Below, in pieces: positions 52,037 to 61,318 of a DNA stretch of 64,000 nt (within the stretch, counting starts at the first letter, position 1; every line of letters begins with the position of its first letter). The notes beneath the pieces were generated by a model. The model was not told where the DNA came from and made no database searches. It saw only the letters and a program-made list of their open reading frames with translations. Origin of the DNA: Marinicrinis sediminis (lineage in GTDB: Bacteria > Bacillota > Bacilli > Paenibacillales > KCTC-33676); the NCBI RefSeq assembly GCF_042685085.1, contig NZ_JBHUMM010000001.1, positions 276,081 through 340,080 on the forward strand, written 5' to 3'. The position numbers and the translations under genes were made by a program.

Positions 52037-52196
52037 GGAACACCTCTCCCTGTATATAACAATGACCGCATCACTTCATCAAGTTATCTGCTTCTGTATA
52101 TGAGCGGTATCAGAACCTGCCAAATTGCCAAATGGATTCTCTATACAATCTATTTCTTTATTATACAAAATAATGAAATTTTGTTCTATCGTTCTT

Positions 52197-52751
52197 TCAC
52201 AGCTCAATCCCCTGAACGGCGGTTACACCCTGCTCATAATAATGTTTGACAGGGGTCATCTCGGTGACAAGATCCGCCATTTCGATAAGTGCCGGTTGAG
52301 CGCTGCGTCCAGTGAGTACCATATGCATGCCATGCGGACGTTGCTGAATGGTTTCCAGCACTTCTTGAAGAGGAAGGACATCGTGGATAGGGAAACGGTC
52401 AATCGCCAGTGCGTTGTTGATTTCATCCAGTATAATCAGGTCATGCTCACCTTTCTGAATACGCGCTTTCGCATACGCCCAGGCACTGCGTAACGATTCG
52501 CGATGTTCCTCCGGCGTCTTCAGCCAGGTGAAGCCGATGCCAAGTTGATGATTTTCGATGCCCAGCGCTTCCAGCATTCGCTTCTCCCCATAAGAACGCT
52601 CCGGTGATTTAATGAATTGCAGCACCAGGACACGAAACTCGCGTCCGACTGCGCGCAGGCCCAAGCCTAATGCAGCGGTCGTCTTGCCTTTGCCATCCCC
52701 GGTATAGACCAGGGTAAGTCCTCTTTCTTTACTCGGCCTTGGTTGATTCAT
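52197..52751 (-). CDS. cobO: Cob(I)yrinic acid a,c-diamide adenosyltransferase (BtuR/CobO type)
   Basis: Attaches the 5'-deoxyadenosyl group to cobalt of corrinoids. Its 184 residues carry the P-loop VYTGDGKGKTTAALGLGLRA and the typical ILDEINNALAIDR and EMTPVKHYYEQGV. It is the last gene of the minus-strand cobalamin operon, 15 bases after the cobD-cobQ fusion. A GGGGAGG site precedes the ATG. No convincing terminator was seen in the 160 bases downstream. Confidence 0.93.
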   Translation of the reverse strand: MNQPRPSKERGLTLVYTGDGKGKTTAALGLGLRAVGREFRVLVLQFIKSPERSYGEKRMLEALGIENHQLGIGFTWLKTPEEHRESLRSAWAYAKARIQKGEHDLIILDEINNALAIDRFPIHDVLPLQEVLETIQQRPHGMHMVLTGRSAQPALIEMADLVTEMTPVKHYYEQGVTAVQGIEL

Positions 52752-52766
52752 AATGATTCCTCCCCT

Positions 52767-55736
52767 TTATTGAAGGTGCATACTTTCATATAACCTTTTC
52801 AGATCCACGTGCTTGCGGACCTGTTCAGCCAGTCTGTCAAACGACGCTTCGCGCCTTTGCCTGTAAGAAGAACTATGCTGATGAACGTTCAATCCTTTCT
52901 CCTGGCGGAGCATATTGAGCCATTGCCTGCGCAGATCGTCATTGTGGAAAATACCGTGAATATACGTCCCCCATACCCGTCCGTTCTCGGTCATCGCACC
53001 ATCTGCATGATAGGCCTCCTTCTGGTCAGGCTCGGCCTGCCTTCTGATGCAAAATGGCTGACGAACCGGTTCCAGAAAACGGCTTCTTCCCATATGAATC
53101 TCATAGCCCTCAACAGGGAATCGGCCTTCAGCGAATTCAGCTTTCCCGATAATCTGCTCCGTTCGTTTGTCTGGCGTGAACGTCGTCTCCATCGCAAACA
53201 GGCCAAGTCCTTGCATCTCCGTACGGTCAGATTCCGTTCCAAGCGGGTCCAGCAGCGTTTGCCCCATCATCTGATAGCCCGCACAGATGCCCACCAGTCT
53301 CCCACCCTGCTGCACATGCTCGATCAGACGGGATGTCAGACCGGAATCCGTCAGAAACTGAAGATCATCCATTGTGTTTTTGCTGCCAGGCAGGATGACC
53401 GCATCCGGCTGCCCCCATTCATGAACTGAAGAAACATAGCGAATTTGTACATCTTCCTCCATTTCCAGCGGGTCTATGTCCGTAAAGTTGGACAGACGCG
53501 GCAAGCGAATCACAGCAATCTCAAGCTGCTTAGGCTCTGTCTGTGCCGCTTCATGCGAAATCGAAACCGTCTCCTTATTGCGGAGCTTCCGATCAAGAGA
53601 AGCACCATCTTCATCCTCGAGTGCCAAGCCCTCGATAAACGGAATAACACCGAGAACCGGCTTGCCAATTCGGTCTTCCAGCCACGTTATACCTGGCTCT
53701 AGCAAGGCCACATCTCCACGAAATTTGTTAATGATCACGCCACAAACCCGGTCTCTTTCCGCCGGTTCCAGAATATCCAGCGTGCCTACGACCGATGCAA
53801 ACACCCCGCCCCGATCAATGTCTGCGACCAGCCATACGGGAGCATCCGCCCATGCCGCTAATCTCATATTGACAATATCCCTTGCTTTCAAATTGACCTC
53901 GGCCGGACTGCCAGCCCCTTCGATCACCACCACGTCATGCGCTTCTCGCAGTCGCTGAAGGGACGTCTTGACGGTCTTCTCTGCATAAGGCAGATAGTGC
54001 GTCCGGTAATCGCTCGCCGTCATGTCCGCATACGGCTTGCCATGAATGACCACCTGAGCGGTCATGTCCTTTTTCGGTTTCAGCAGGATCGGATTCATAT
54101 CCGTTGTCGCCGGGATGCCGCAAGCATCGGCCTGCATGGCCTGCGCACGCCCGATTTCCTTGCCATCGATCGTGATCGCTGAGTTGAGCGACATATTTTG
54201 TGATTTGAACGGGGCAGGGCGCAATCCGTCCTGTTTGAAAATGCGGCAAAATGCAGCAGTGAGCAGGCTTTTGCCTACATCCGAAGCCGTTCCCTGCAGC
54301 ATAATCGTCGCTCCTTGGTTTGAAGCAGACTGACCGGCAGCAGCTTGTTCAGTAGGTAAGGATTGAGCTGCCGAATCAGCGGAAACAGTTAGGGGCACGA
54401 GTTCTTCTCTACTTTGCTCGCCTTGCTCATCTGAGATCCCTGACTGTTGCGGCTTCGCGCAGCTCCCAGCGCGCAGTGCTTCGTTGCCCTTCAGGAGCCC
54501 CTGGGAAATTGCTTCATTTGTATGGACTGCCTCTTTATACGCCTGATAATTTGGCTTATACGACTGACTCGTTTTCTTATGCGACTGACTAACTTTCTTA
54601 TGCGGCTGACAGATTTGCTCCTGCGCAGCGGTTGCTTGCGCTCGTTTGCCAGATGAAGAAGTGTTTAGATATGCATCCAGCGCTGCAAGCAGTTTCGCAT
54701 TGTCCGCTCGGTGGCGAATCGCGATCCGAAAAAAAGAACCATCCAGCCCCACAAACAAGGAAGCATCGCGGATCAGGATTCCCTGTTTGCCCAGTTCTTC
54801 CTGCACATCCTTGACCGCATACCCCGCAGGCAGCTTGATCAGTAGAAAATTGACATCACTCGGAAACACCTTCAGTCCAAGCTGGCTCAATTGCGTCTGC
54901 AACCACGGACGCTCATGCTGCAGCCAATCCCATGTACGTGTCGCATATTCGAATTCATCCAGTACAGTCGCCCCGATGCACTGCGCCAAATGATTGACAC
55001 TCCAGGACGTCTGCAGCTTGCGAAGCTGACGAATCAGATGGGGATGGGCAACGAGGAAGCCCAGACGGATACCTGGAATGGCATAAAACTTCGTCATGGA
55101 GCGAATAACCACCAGTTTCTCGGAATAAGCGGCCTGTTCCAGCATCGACACCTGATCCGCGCGCGGTACAAAATCGATAAACGCCTCGTCCAGTATCAGT
55201 CCGCTGCCCCGCTGCATCAAAGCATGAAGAACCTGTTGAGGGATGAGGCGGCCGGTCGGATTGTTGGGATGACCGAGAAACAGCCAATTGCTTTCACTCG
55301 CCGCTTCCAGCCACTCCGAGTTGTCAAGTTCAAAGGATTGATCCTCTCGCAGTGGAATGCGTCGGATATTCCCCTTTATTTTATGTATGGCCTCTTCATA
55401 TTCCGAGAAGGAAGGACTGGCAATTACCGTCTCCTGCGGTGACAGGACGCGAACGATCAGGTCAATCAGCTCCGCCGCGCCATTTCCAATCAGGATGCTC
55501 TCTGCAGGAATCCGGTGCTGTTGGGCAAGCTTTGTGCGCAGTCTCCGCACAGCAGGATCGGGATACCTCGTCAGTGCTTCCCATTCTTCGCGGATCGTGT
55601 GCTGTACCGAATCAGGTGGCCCGAACGGATTCATGTTGGCACTGAAATCAAGCCAACCATGCTCTGGTTGTCCGAAGGCCTCTTCCGCAGAATGCCAGTC
55701 CCCGCCATGCCCATATTTCTCTAGCTTCATCTTCAT
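52767..55736 (-). CDS. Fused threonine-phosphate decarboxylase (CobD) and cobyric acid synthase (CobQ)
   Basis: A 989-residue bifunctional protein. Residues 1-355 are the PLP enzyme CobD (GHGGDWHSAEEAFG, HPNNPTG, DEAFIDF, PLP Lys in IRSMTKFYAIPGIRLG), which makes aminopropanol phosphate. Residues 355-475 are a Gln/Lys/Ser-rich linker with seven-residue repeats at about 375-402. Residues 476-989 are CobQ/CbiP (LQGTASDVGKSLLTAAFCR; glutaminase Cys in VGICAGYQMMGQ; His in YIHGIF), which amidates adenosylcobyrinic acid a,c-diamide. No frameshift or stop splits the two parts. Usually these are separate genes. The start is ATG 55736 or 55730. Confidence 0.92.
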   Translation of the reverse strand: MKMKLEKYGHGGDWHSAEEAFGQPEHGWLDFSANMNPFGPPDSVQHTIREEWEALTRYPDPAVRRLRTKLAQQHRIPAESILIGNGAAELIDLIVRVLSPQETVIASPSFSEYEEAIHKIKGNIRRIPLREDQSFELDNSEWLEAASESNWLFLGHPNNPTGRLIPQQVLHALMQRGSGLILDEAFIDFVPRADQVSMLEQAAYSEKLVVIRSMTKFYAIPGIRLGFLVAHPHLIRQLRKLQTSWSVNHLAQCIGATVLDEFEYATRTWDWLQHERPWLQTQLSQLGLKVFPSDVNFLLIKLPAGYAVKDVQEELGKQGILIRDASLFVGLDGSFFRIAIRHRADNAKLLAALDAYLNTSSSGKRAQATAAQEQICQPHKKVSQSHKKTSQSYKPNYQAYKEAVHTNEAISQGLLKGNEALRAGSCAKPQQSGISDEQGEQSREELVPLTVSADSAAQSLPTEQAAAGQSASNQGATIMLQGTASDVGKSLLTAAFCRIFKQDGLRPAPFKSQNMSLNSAITIDGKEIGRAQAMQADACGIPATTDMNPILLKPKKDMTAQVVIHGKPYADMTASDYRTHYLPYAEKTVKTSLQRLREAHDVVVIEGAGSPAEVNLKARDIVNMRLAAWADAPVWLVADIDRGGVFASVVGTLDILEPAERDRVCGVIINKFRGDVALLEPGITWLEDRIGKPVLGVIPFIEGLALEDEDGASLDRKLRNKETVSISHEAAQTEPKQLEIAVIRLPRLSNFTDIDPLEMEEDVQIRYVSSVHEWGQPDAVILPGSKNTMDDLQFLTDSGLTSRLIEHVQQGGRLVGICAGYQMMGQTLLDPLGTESDRTEMQGLGLFAMETTFTPDKRTEQIIGKAEFAEGRFPVEGYEIHMGRSRFLEPVRQPFCIRRQAEPDQKEAYHADGAMTENGRVWGTYIHGIFHNDDLRRQWLNMLRQEKGLNVHQHSSSYRQRREASFDRLAEQVRKHVDLKRLYESMHLQ
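54528..54616 (-). repeat. Tandem 21-base repeat encoding the CobD-CobQ linker
   Basis: About four copies of a 21-base unit encode seven-residue units of the type Q-x-(H/Y)-K-K-x-S: QPHKKVS, QSHKKTS, QSYKPNY, QAYKEAV. The first three copies are clear at the DNA level and the later one is diverged. In-frame units of seven codons allow length change without frameshift. Confidence 0.75.
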
Positions 55737-55745
55737 CGTCCTCCC

Positions 55746-56558
55746 TTACATATTGTGAAACACATACCCTGTCCAGGCCAACAGCAGGATCAATTCAATC
55801 AGTTCATTGAGTGCCCCGTATATGTCCCCAGTCAACCCGCCAAGCTCGTACGTCACCCAGATCGAAAGCAGCACACCTGCCGCGAAAGCAAGCAATGGCA
55901 GTGCTGCAAAAGTAATGCTAGGTTCTGCACCTGTCCCCCATCGAACAAACACCGTCAGCAGCAGAGCAATGCAAATCGCTGTAAAGGCGTATTTGATATG
56001 CATACTGGCATAGGAAGCTCCCAGGCTTCCTTGCTGCCCCGCATATGGCCAAACGCTCATCGCCACAGGTAGAAAAGCACGACTCCAAACGGGAATGAGC
56101 AACAGCCCCATGATGATCTGTCCCTGCTCTCCTTCCAGTAAAGTGGTCATCAGCGTTCCCTTTAGCAGGACATAGAACACACAGACGATCACACCCATGG
56201 CCCCGACACGGCTATCCTTCATAATGGTCAGTTTTCGTTCTCGCGAACGGTGGCTCAGCAGTCCATCGGCACTATCCATCAATCCATCGAGATGCAAGCC
56301 TCCGGTCATCACCACCCACACGATCAGGACGAGAACAGCTCCTACTGAGCTTGGCAACAAGCCATCGAGCAAAACGGCGGTTACAGCCGTAACCATGCCG
56401 ATGACCGCCCCTGCTGCCGGATACCAGACGACACTTCGACGCAGCACGTGAGATGTATAGGGAATCGCCATTGGAATGGGCAATACCGTCAAAAACTGGA
56501 TTGCAGCAACGCCTGCCTGCAGCCAGCTTACCAGCCAACGAACAAAAACCACATACAT
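55746..56558 (-). CDS. cobS: Adenosylcobinamide-GDP ribazoletransferase
   Basis: Membrane enzyme that joins alpha-ribazole to adenosylcobinamide-GDP to complete cobalamin. About 270 residues with six or so hydrophobic segments; TGGLHLDGLMDSADGL carries the catalytic Asp residues and KDSRVGAMGV is the second motif. The start at 56558 overlaps the cbiB stop by 31 bases. It lies between cbiB and the cobD-cobQ fusion. Confidence 0.93.
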   Translation of the reverse strand: MYVVFVRWLVSWLQAGVAAIQFLTVLPIPMAIPYTSHVLRRSVVWYPAAGAVIGMVTAVTAVLLDGLLPSSVGAVLVLIVWVVMTGGLHLDGLMDSADGLLSHRSRERKLTIMKDSRVGAMGVIVCVFYVLLKGTLMTTLLEGEQGQIIMGLLLIPVWSRAFLPVAMSVWPYAGQQGSLGASYASMHIKYAFTAICIALLLTVFVRWGTGAEPSITFAALPLLAFAAGVLLSIWVTYELGGLTGDIYGALNELIELILLLAWTGYVFHNM

Positions 56559-57505
56559 CCCAATCCCCCCGCTATCAGCCAGCTTAGCCTCGTAAGCAGA
56601 CTTACCGTTTCTACAATATCATCCGCACGTACGGGCCTGTTCGGCCAGCCCAAGCGGGCCCGGGCACTCATCACCCCGCCGTATGTATGTCTGCCTCCCA
56701 GTTCAATACCCAGCGCACCAGCGACAGCTGCTTCCGGAATGCCGCTGTTTGGACTTGGGTGAAGATGGGCAAATTGCCAGATGGCCTTCCAAGCCTGTCT
56801 ACAGGAGGTGGTTTTCTTCCCAGCTGCCAATATTATGAGCATGAGTCCGGTTATTCGAGCCGGAATCCAGTTCATGACATCATCCCAGCGAGCTGAAGCC
56901 CAGCCGAATTCGAGATAGCGTTCATTGCGGTAACCGACCATTGAATCCAGCGTATTGGCTGCTCGGTACAGCATCGCGAGAGGTGCGCCGCCGAGAAGGG
57001 CGTAAACGAGTGGAGAAACGAAGGCATCCACCGTATTTTCCGCTACTGTCTCGACTGCCGCGCGCGAAACACCAGCCTCGTTCAAGTGTGCGGTATCCCG
57101 GCCGACGATACGGCTTACAGCCTGACGGGCATCTGCCAGTTTGCCTTGCCGCAGCGGTTCATACACTTCACAGGCAGCCTCTCTAAGCCCTCTCACCGCG
57201 ATCGTGGTAGAGATCAGCCAGGCGCTTGCGGCATAGCCGAGCAAGGGATGCAGCCAGGCGGCAAGACTTGTTAGTGCGAGGGTGATCCCAAAACACACGC
57301 TCGTCACGATCACCGTGAGCAAGACACCATTTCGTCGTTTCCGTTTGCCAGGCAACAAGTGCTTTTCCAAACAGTGGATCATCCTGCCCATCCCTGTCAC
57401 CGGGTGCGGCAACCGGCGGGGATCACCAATCAGCCCGTCCAGCAGCATAGCCGCCAGTGTAATCAGCAGAATCTCCGACAAACTGTAGAAGATCATCATG
57501 TCCAC
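56528..57505 (-). CDS. cbiB: Adenosylcobinamide-phosphate synthase
   Basis: Membrane protein (CbiB/CobD-type) that attaches the aminopropanol arm to adenosylcobyric acid. About 325 residues. LLDGLIGDPRRLPHPVTGMGRMI at the start (LLDGLIGDP; HPVTGMGR), VAENTVDAFVSPL and HPSPNSGIPEAA are the family motifs. The start is GTG 57505 or ATG 57499; the former overlaps the cobU stop by 10 bases. The gene overlaps cobS downstream. Confidence 0.93.
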   Translation of the reverse strand: MDMMIFYSLSEILLITLAAMLLDGLIGDPRRLPHPVTGMGRMIHCLEKHLLPGKRKRRNGVLLTVIVTSVCFGITLALTSLAAWLHPLLGYAASAWLISTTIAVRGLREAACEVYEPLRQGKLADARQAVSRIVGRDTAHLNEAGVSRAAVETVAENTVDAFVSPLVYALLGGAPLAMLYRAANTLDSMVGYRNERYLEFGWASARWDDVMNWIPARITGLMLIILAAGKKTTSCRQAWKAIWQFAHLHPSPNSGIPEAAVAGALGIELGGRHTYGGVMSARARLGWPNRPVRADDIVETVSLLTRLSWLIAGGLGCMWFLFVGW

Positions 57506-58080
57506 CCATTTTCCTGGTCAAGATCGACCGCGAGCCGTTTCAGTTCAACAGCCAGACCCGCCGTGACCCGGAATACCTTCTCACTGTTCAAGGCGATCTC
57601 CTGGTTCATCCATCCCGCCCAGTCTCGAAATTGTCGACCAAGCGGATAGGCCGGGACAATGCCATCCCCGACTTCATTCGTTACCAAGATTACAGACAGG
57701 GACATGACGGACAGCTGCTTCATCATGTCTTGTAACGCGTCCTGTACAGTTGTGTCAGTATCAGTGGTGTCTTGCAGCAGCCAATTGGACAACCATAAAG
57801 TCATGCAGTCCACCAGTATAACCGGAGGTTCAGGTTGTCCGCGATATCGCTGCTCTAATTGCATAAGGACCGTCGAAAGCTCAATGGGTTCCTCGATCGT
57901 TTGCCAGGCAAAGCTTCCTCGTTCCCTCCTCTGCTGATGAAGGGATACGCGCTCTTTCATTTCCTCATCCCACGTTTGCGAAGTTGCAATATACACACCC
58001 CTGTCTGCCAGATGCGGAGCCAGCTTTTCGGCGAACGTGCTTTTGCCGCTGCGTGCACCCCCCGTTACCATGACGATCAT
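57496..58080 (-). CDS. cobU: Bifunctional adenosylcobinamide kinase / guanylyltransferase
   Basis: Phosphorylates adenosylcobinamide and then transfers GMP from GTP. 194 residues; the P-loop VTGGARSGKSTFAE is at 5-18, the intermediate His is in SLHQQRRE, and LVDCMTLWLSNWL and LVTNEVGDGIVP follow. The ATG at 58080 has GGGAGGAGG upstream; a longer frame to 58170 lies inside cobT. It overlaps cobT by four bases and cbiB by 10 bases. Confidence 0.94.
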   Translation of the reverse strand: MIVMVTGGARSGKSTFAEKLAPHLADRGVYIATSQTWDEEMKERVSLHQQRRERGSFAWQTIEEPIELSTVLMQLEQRYRGQPEPPVILVDCMTLWLSNWLLQDTTDTDTTVQDALQDMMKQLSVMSLSVILVTNEVGDGIVPAYPLGRQFRDWAGWMNQEIALNSEKVFRVTAGLAVELKRLAVDLDQENGWT

Positions 58081-59135
58081 CGCGGTGCCTCCTCCCGAGA
58101 AACGCCTGCTCGTTCGAAGGTCGCCATTTCCTTCATGAGGCGGCAGGCGGCATCCACAAGCGGAAAGCAAAGCACGGCTCCTGTCCCTTCGCCAAGACGC
58201 ATGTCCAGATGCAACATAGGCGAAAGCCCCATCTCCTCCAACAACAGCCGATGACCTGTCTCAGCAGATAGATGGGAAGCGATCAAATAAGGCTTTACAG
58301 CAGGAGTGAGCTGTATGGCAACGTAGGCCGCCACAGAAGAAATAAAACCATCGATCACTACCGGACAGCGGTTGGCGGCTGCACCCAGCATCAGTCCGGT
58401 CAATCCGGCGATCTCCAGCCCGCCCAGCTTGTGCAGGACATCCCACACATCTGCTGGATTCGGTTCATGCAGGTGAATCGCACTGCGAATGACTTCTTGC
58501 TTGCGTCGTACGCCACCGTTATCCACGCCAGTTCCCCGCCCGGTGGTACGCACCGGGTCAAGTCCGCTAAACGCAGAGAACAATGCGGCACTAGCCGTCG
58601 TGTTGCCGATTCCCATTTCGCCGGTAGCGAACATTCGAATGCCCCGTTTGGCGTGCTCGTTCGCGATTTCGATACCCGTCAGGACGGCCTTCTCGGCTTC
58701 CTCCCTCGTCATTGCCGGTTCTTTCGCCAGATTGCGCGTCCCTTTTCTAATTTTTCGTGTATATAGCTGTGTATGCTGAAGTTCGGATTTGATCCCGATA
58801 TCTACACAGATGATTTCCGCCTGATTTTGCCTGGATAGTACGTTAATGGCGGCGCCGCCATTTAGAAAATTCATGACCATCTGTGCGGTCACATCCTGCG
58901 GATAGGCACTGACTCCTTCTTCACAGACCCCATGGTCTGCCGCAAAGATCATCACCGCTCTGGTGGACAGATCCGGGTGAAGCTCTCCCGTCATACCGGC
59001 AAGCTGAATGGCCAGCTGTTCCAGCTTACCCAAGCTTCCTTGCGGCTTGGTCAGTTGATCCACATGCAAGGCCGCTATCTCCATCGCCTTTTCGTCCAAT
59101 GGTGCAATCGCTGTGATCCATTGCTTCACATCCAC
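58077..59135 (-). CDS. cobT: Nicotinate-nucleotide-dimethylbenzimidazole phosphoribosyltransferase
   Basis: Makes alpha-ribazole-5'-phosphate, the lower-ligand nucleotide. About 352 residues; LTKPQGSLGKLEQLA, ADHGVCEEGVSAYPQDVT, FATGEMGIGNTTASAAL and GTGVDNGGVRRKQ are family motifs, and the catalytic Glu is in RLGEGTGAV. The GTG at 59135 has GAGGGG six bases upstream; a TTG at 59168 has no site. It is the first cobalamin-synthesis gene after the btu transporter and the tandem-repeat spacer. Confidence 0.94.
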   Translation of the reverse strand: MDVKQWITAIAPLDEKAMEIAALHVDQLTKPQGSLGKLEQLAIQLAGMTGELHPDLSTRAVMIFAADHGVCEEGVSAYPQDVTAQMVMNFLNGGAAINVLSRQNQAEIICVDIGIKSELQHTQLYTRKIRKGTRNLAKEPAMTREEAEKAVLTGIEIANEHAKRGIRMFATGEMGIGNTTASAALFSAFSGLDPVRTTGRGTGVDNGGVRRKQEVIRSAIHLHEPNPADVWDVLHKLGGLEIAGLTGLMLGAAANRCPVVIDGFISSVAAYVAIQLTPAVKPYLIASHLSAETGHRLLLEEMGLSPMLHLDMRLGEGTGAVLCFPLVDAACRLMKEMATFERAGVSREEAPR

Positions 59136-59270
59136 GCTTATCCCCTCTTTCTGCTCTGTTGTTTTCAAGTGTGATCATGTAAAATCATGCTTGTTTATTT
59201 CCCATTTTTGATTACTTAGCTTTCTCTGCGTTGTTTGGTTTTTTTGTTGTTTGTTTTCTTGGTTTCTATG

Positions 59271-59460
59271 TTCTCTTTCTTTTCTTCAGAGCTCTGACTT
59301 CTCTCTTTCTTTTCTTCCTGGTTTTCTCTTTCTTTTCTTCCACGCCATGGCTTTTCTCTTTCTTTTCTTCCATGCCATGGCTTCTCTCTTTCTATACTTG
59401 CAGGCACTGACTTTTCCTTTACCGGCTTGCACTCATTTCTTCTTTTGATTGCAAGACCTC
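59271..59460 (-). repeat. Purine-rich tandem repeat spacer inside the cobalamin operon
   Basis: Five copies of a 17-base unit begin at 59271, 59301, 59324, 59354 and 59384 (plus strand TTCTCTTTCTTTTCTTC or variants), so the spacing is 30, 23, 30 and 30 bases. Copies three and four share a 30-base unit with one difference, each ending in a GCCATGGC palindrome. A second, shorter repeat (GGTAAAGGAAAAGT, then GGTGAAGGAAAAGT on the minus strand) lies at about 59401-59475. The whole 359-base gap between btuD and cobT is otherwise without a clear gene. Confidence 0.7.
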
Positions 59461-59494
59461 ACTTTTCCTTCACCAGCGTGGTTTGCTGCTTTGT

Positions 59495-60274
59495 TTATCT
59501 TCTGGATTGGAGCAAAATCTGCGGCAGGTGTGCGGTGGGATGGCGAATGACGATCGGTTCGGTTCCATAAACTTGAAGAATCCGTTCCCCTTGCAGTATC
59601 TCGTCCGGTGTACCGATGGCCACCGATTTTCCTTCATCTATTAACAGCAATCGATCACAATAAAGCGCAGCCAAATTCAAATCGTGAAGTACCGCAAGGA
59701 CGGTCATGCCGCATTCCTGCTGCCATTCACGTATCAAATCCATCATCAGCAACTGGTGACCGATATCCAGATAGGTAGTCGGTTCATCTAGCAATAGTAG
59801 CGACGGACTTTGTGCCATCACTTTTCCGAGCGCGGCGCGCTGTCGTTCTCCGCCGCTCAAATGCTCCAGGGTGCGTTCTGACAATTCCGTCAGTGCCAAT
59901 CGAGAAAGGATGTGATCCATGGACCAGACTGTTTCGTTCCGATCTTCACCGAGCCAGTTCTGAAACGGATATCGGCCCATCTCGATCACTTCTCTTACGG
60001 TAAATCGCACAGGAGGAAGCGCCTCCTGCTGGAGCACCGCCATCCATTGCGCCAGACTTTTACGGGAATAGCGTTGAATTCGCTTCCCGCCAAGTCGGAT
60101 TTCGCCCTGATCAGCCGGAATAATGCCAGACAATAATTTCAACAGCGTGGATTTTCCACTCCCGTTCGGTCCGATAATACCGAAGCACTCTCCCTGCCGA
60201 ACCGAAAAAGATACCTGGTCAATGGCTTGTTTATGTTCAAATGCCTTGCACAGCTTCTCTGCCTCTATCCACAT
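59495..60274 (-). CDS. btuD: Corrinoid ABC transporter, ATP-binding protein (BtuD-like)
   Basis: A 259-residue ABC ATPase of the FecCD/BtuCD importer class: Walker A GPNGSGKST, Q-loop AVLQQEAL, signature HLSGGERQRAALGKVMAQ, Walker B LLLLDEPTTYLD, switch His in VLHDLNLAALYCD. Placement in a B12-riboswitch operon with a periplasmic-type lipoprotein and permease makes corrinoids the likely cargo, not iron siderophores. Six bases separate it from the permease gene. Confidence 0.9.
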   Translation of the reverse strand: MWIEAEKLCKAFEHKQAIDQVSFSVRQGECFGIIGPNGSGKSTLLKLLSGIIPADQGEIRLGGKRIQRYSRKSLAQWMAVLQQEALPPVRFTVREVIEMGRYPFQNWLGEDRNETVWSMDHILSRLALTELSERTLEHLSGGERQRAALGKVMAQSPSLLLLDEPTTYLDIGHQLLMMDLIREWQQECGMTVLAVLHDLNLAALYCDRLLLIDEGKSVAIGTPDEILQGERILQVYGTEPIVIRHPTAHLPQILLQSRR

Positions 60275-60280
60275 AGCTCC

Positions 60281-61318
60281 TTAACCCTTCATCAGCTTTT
60301 TGTTTTTTCTTAACAGATACGCAAAAAACGGGGCGCCCAAAAAGGCTGTAATGACCCCGAGCGGAATTTCTGTCGGGCTTAACAGCATGCGAGCCAGTGT
60401 ATCTGCCCACAATACGTACACACCGCCCAGAATCGCGGTCAGAGGCAGCAGCAGCCGATAATCCGGTCCCGCAAGCAAGCGCACCAGATGGGGAACAACC
60501 AGTCCGACAAATCCAATGGTCCCTATGATTGAGACAGCAGCAGCGGTCATCAAGGTCGAGACGATCAAGACAACGAGCCGTGTTCGCTGGACATGAATGC
60601 CTAAATGAGCAGCCTGTCGTTCACCAAGGGCAAAGATATTCAAGGCCCGGGCATACATCAACAGCACAATCAGTCCCACACCTACATAAGGAACCAGGAC
60701 AAAGGTAAACGACCACCCGCGCATCGCCAAACTGCCCAGCAGCCAAAATACAATCTCATTGATCACCTGATCGGATAACGACACCATGAACGATACGAGC
60801 GATCCCAGGAAAGCCTGTACCACCACCCCCGACAGAATGAGCGTTTCCAGCTGCAACTTGCCCTGGACGTTCGCCAGTCTCCATACGATCCACAGGCTGA
60901 TGAGACCGGAGGCAAAAGCAGCAACTGGTATCGTCCACATACCTAGCCACACATGATGCAGACCGAACAGGATGAGAAAGGAAGCGCCCACTGCAGAACC
61001 TGAAGCAACCCCCAGCGTATACGGGTCTGCAAGTGGATTGCGCAGTACACCCTGAAAGCCTGCTCCCGCCAGTGACAGGCAAGCTCCGGTCAGGATCGCC
61101 AGTATTACCCTTGGCAGGCGCACTTTCAAAATAATCTGCTCAGACGAGGCGGGCCAGTCGGGTTCCACTCCGTCTCCGATGACGGGTAAGCTATGTATTA
61201 GAATTTTCCACACCTGCCATAGGGGCAATTGAGCCGTACCCATGGACAGACTGACCACAGCGGAAAGAAGGAGAAGCAGCAACCCTGCTCCTCCCCATAC
61301 CGCTACCTTTCGTTTCAT
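60281..61318 (-). CDS. btuC: Corrinoid ABC transporter, permease (BtuC/FecCD family)
   Basis: A 345-residue FecCD-family permease with about ten membrane segments. RLPRVILAILTGACLSLAGAGFQGVLRNPLADPYTLGVASGS carries the family start (parts: RLPRVILAILTGA; GVLRNPLADPYTLG), and GTIGFVGLVVPHLVR is the coupling-helix region. It overlaps the lipoprotein gene by four bases and lies six bases before the ATPase gene. Confidence 0.92.
   Translation of the reverse strand: MKRKVAVWGGAGLLLLLLSAVVSLSMGTAQLPLWQVWKILIHSLPVIGDGVEPDWPASSEQIILKVRLPRVILAILTGACLSLAGAGFQGVLRNPLADPYTLGVASGSAVGASFLILFGLHHVWLGMWTIPVAAFASGLISLWIVWRLANVQGKLQLETLILSGVVVQAFLGSLVSFMVSLSDQVINEIVFWLLGSLAMRGWSFTFVLVPYVGVGLIVLLMYARALNIFALGERQAAHLGIHVQRTRLVVLIVSTLMTAAAVSIIGTIGFVGLVVPHLVRLLAGPDYRLLLPLTAILGGVYVLWADTLARMLLSPTEIPLGVITAFLGAPFFAYLLRKNKKLMKG

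Noticed and set aside
59216..59407. 63-residue minus-strand frame rich in Lys and Glu in the repeat spacer
   Set aside because: Its composition follows directly from the purine tandem repeat, and no ribosome site precedes the start; treated as repeat, not gene.
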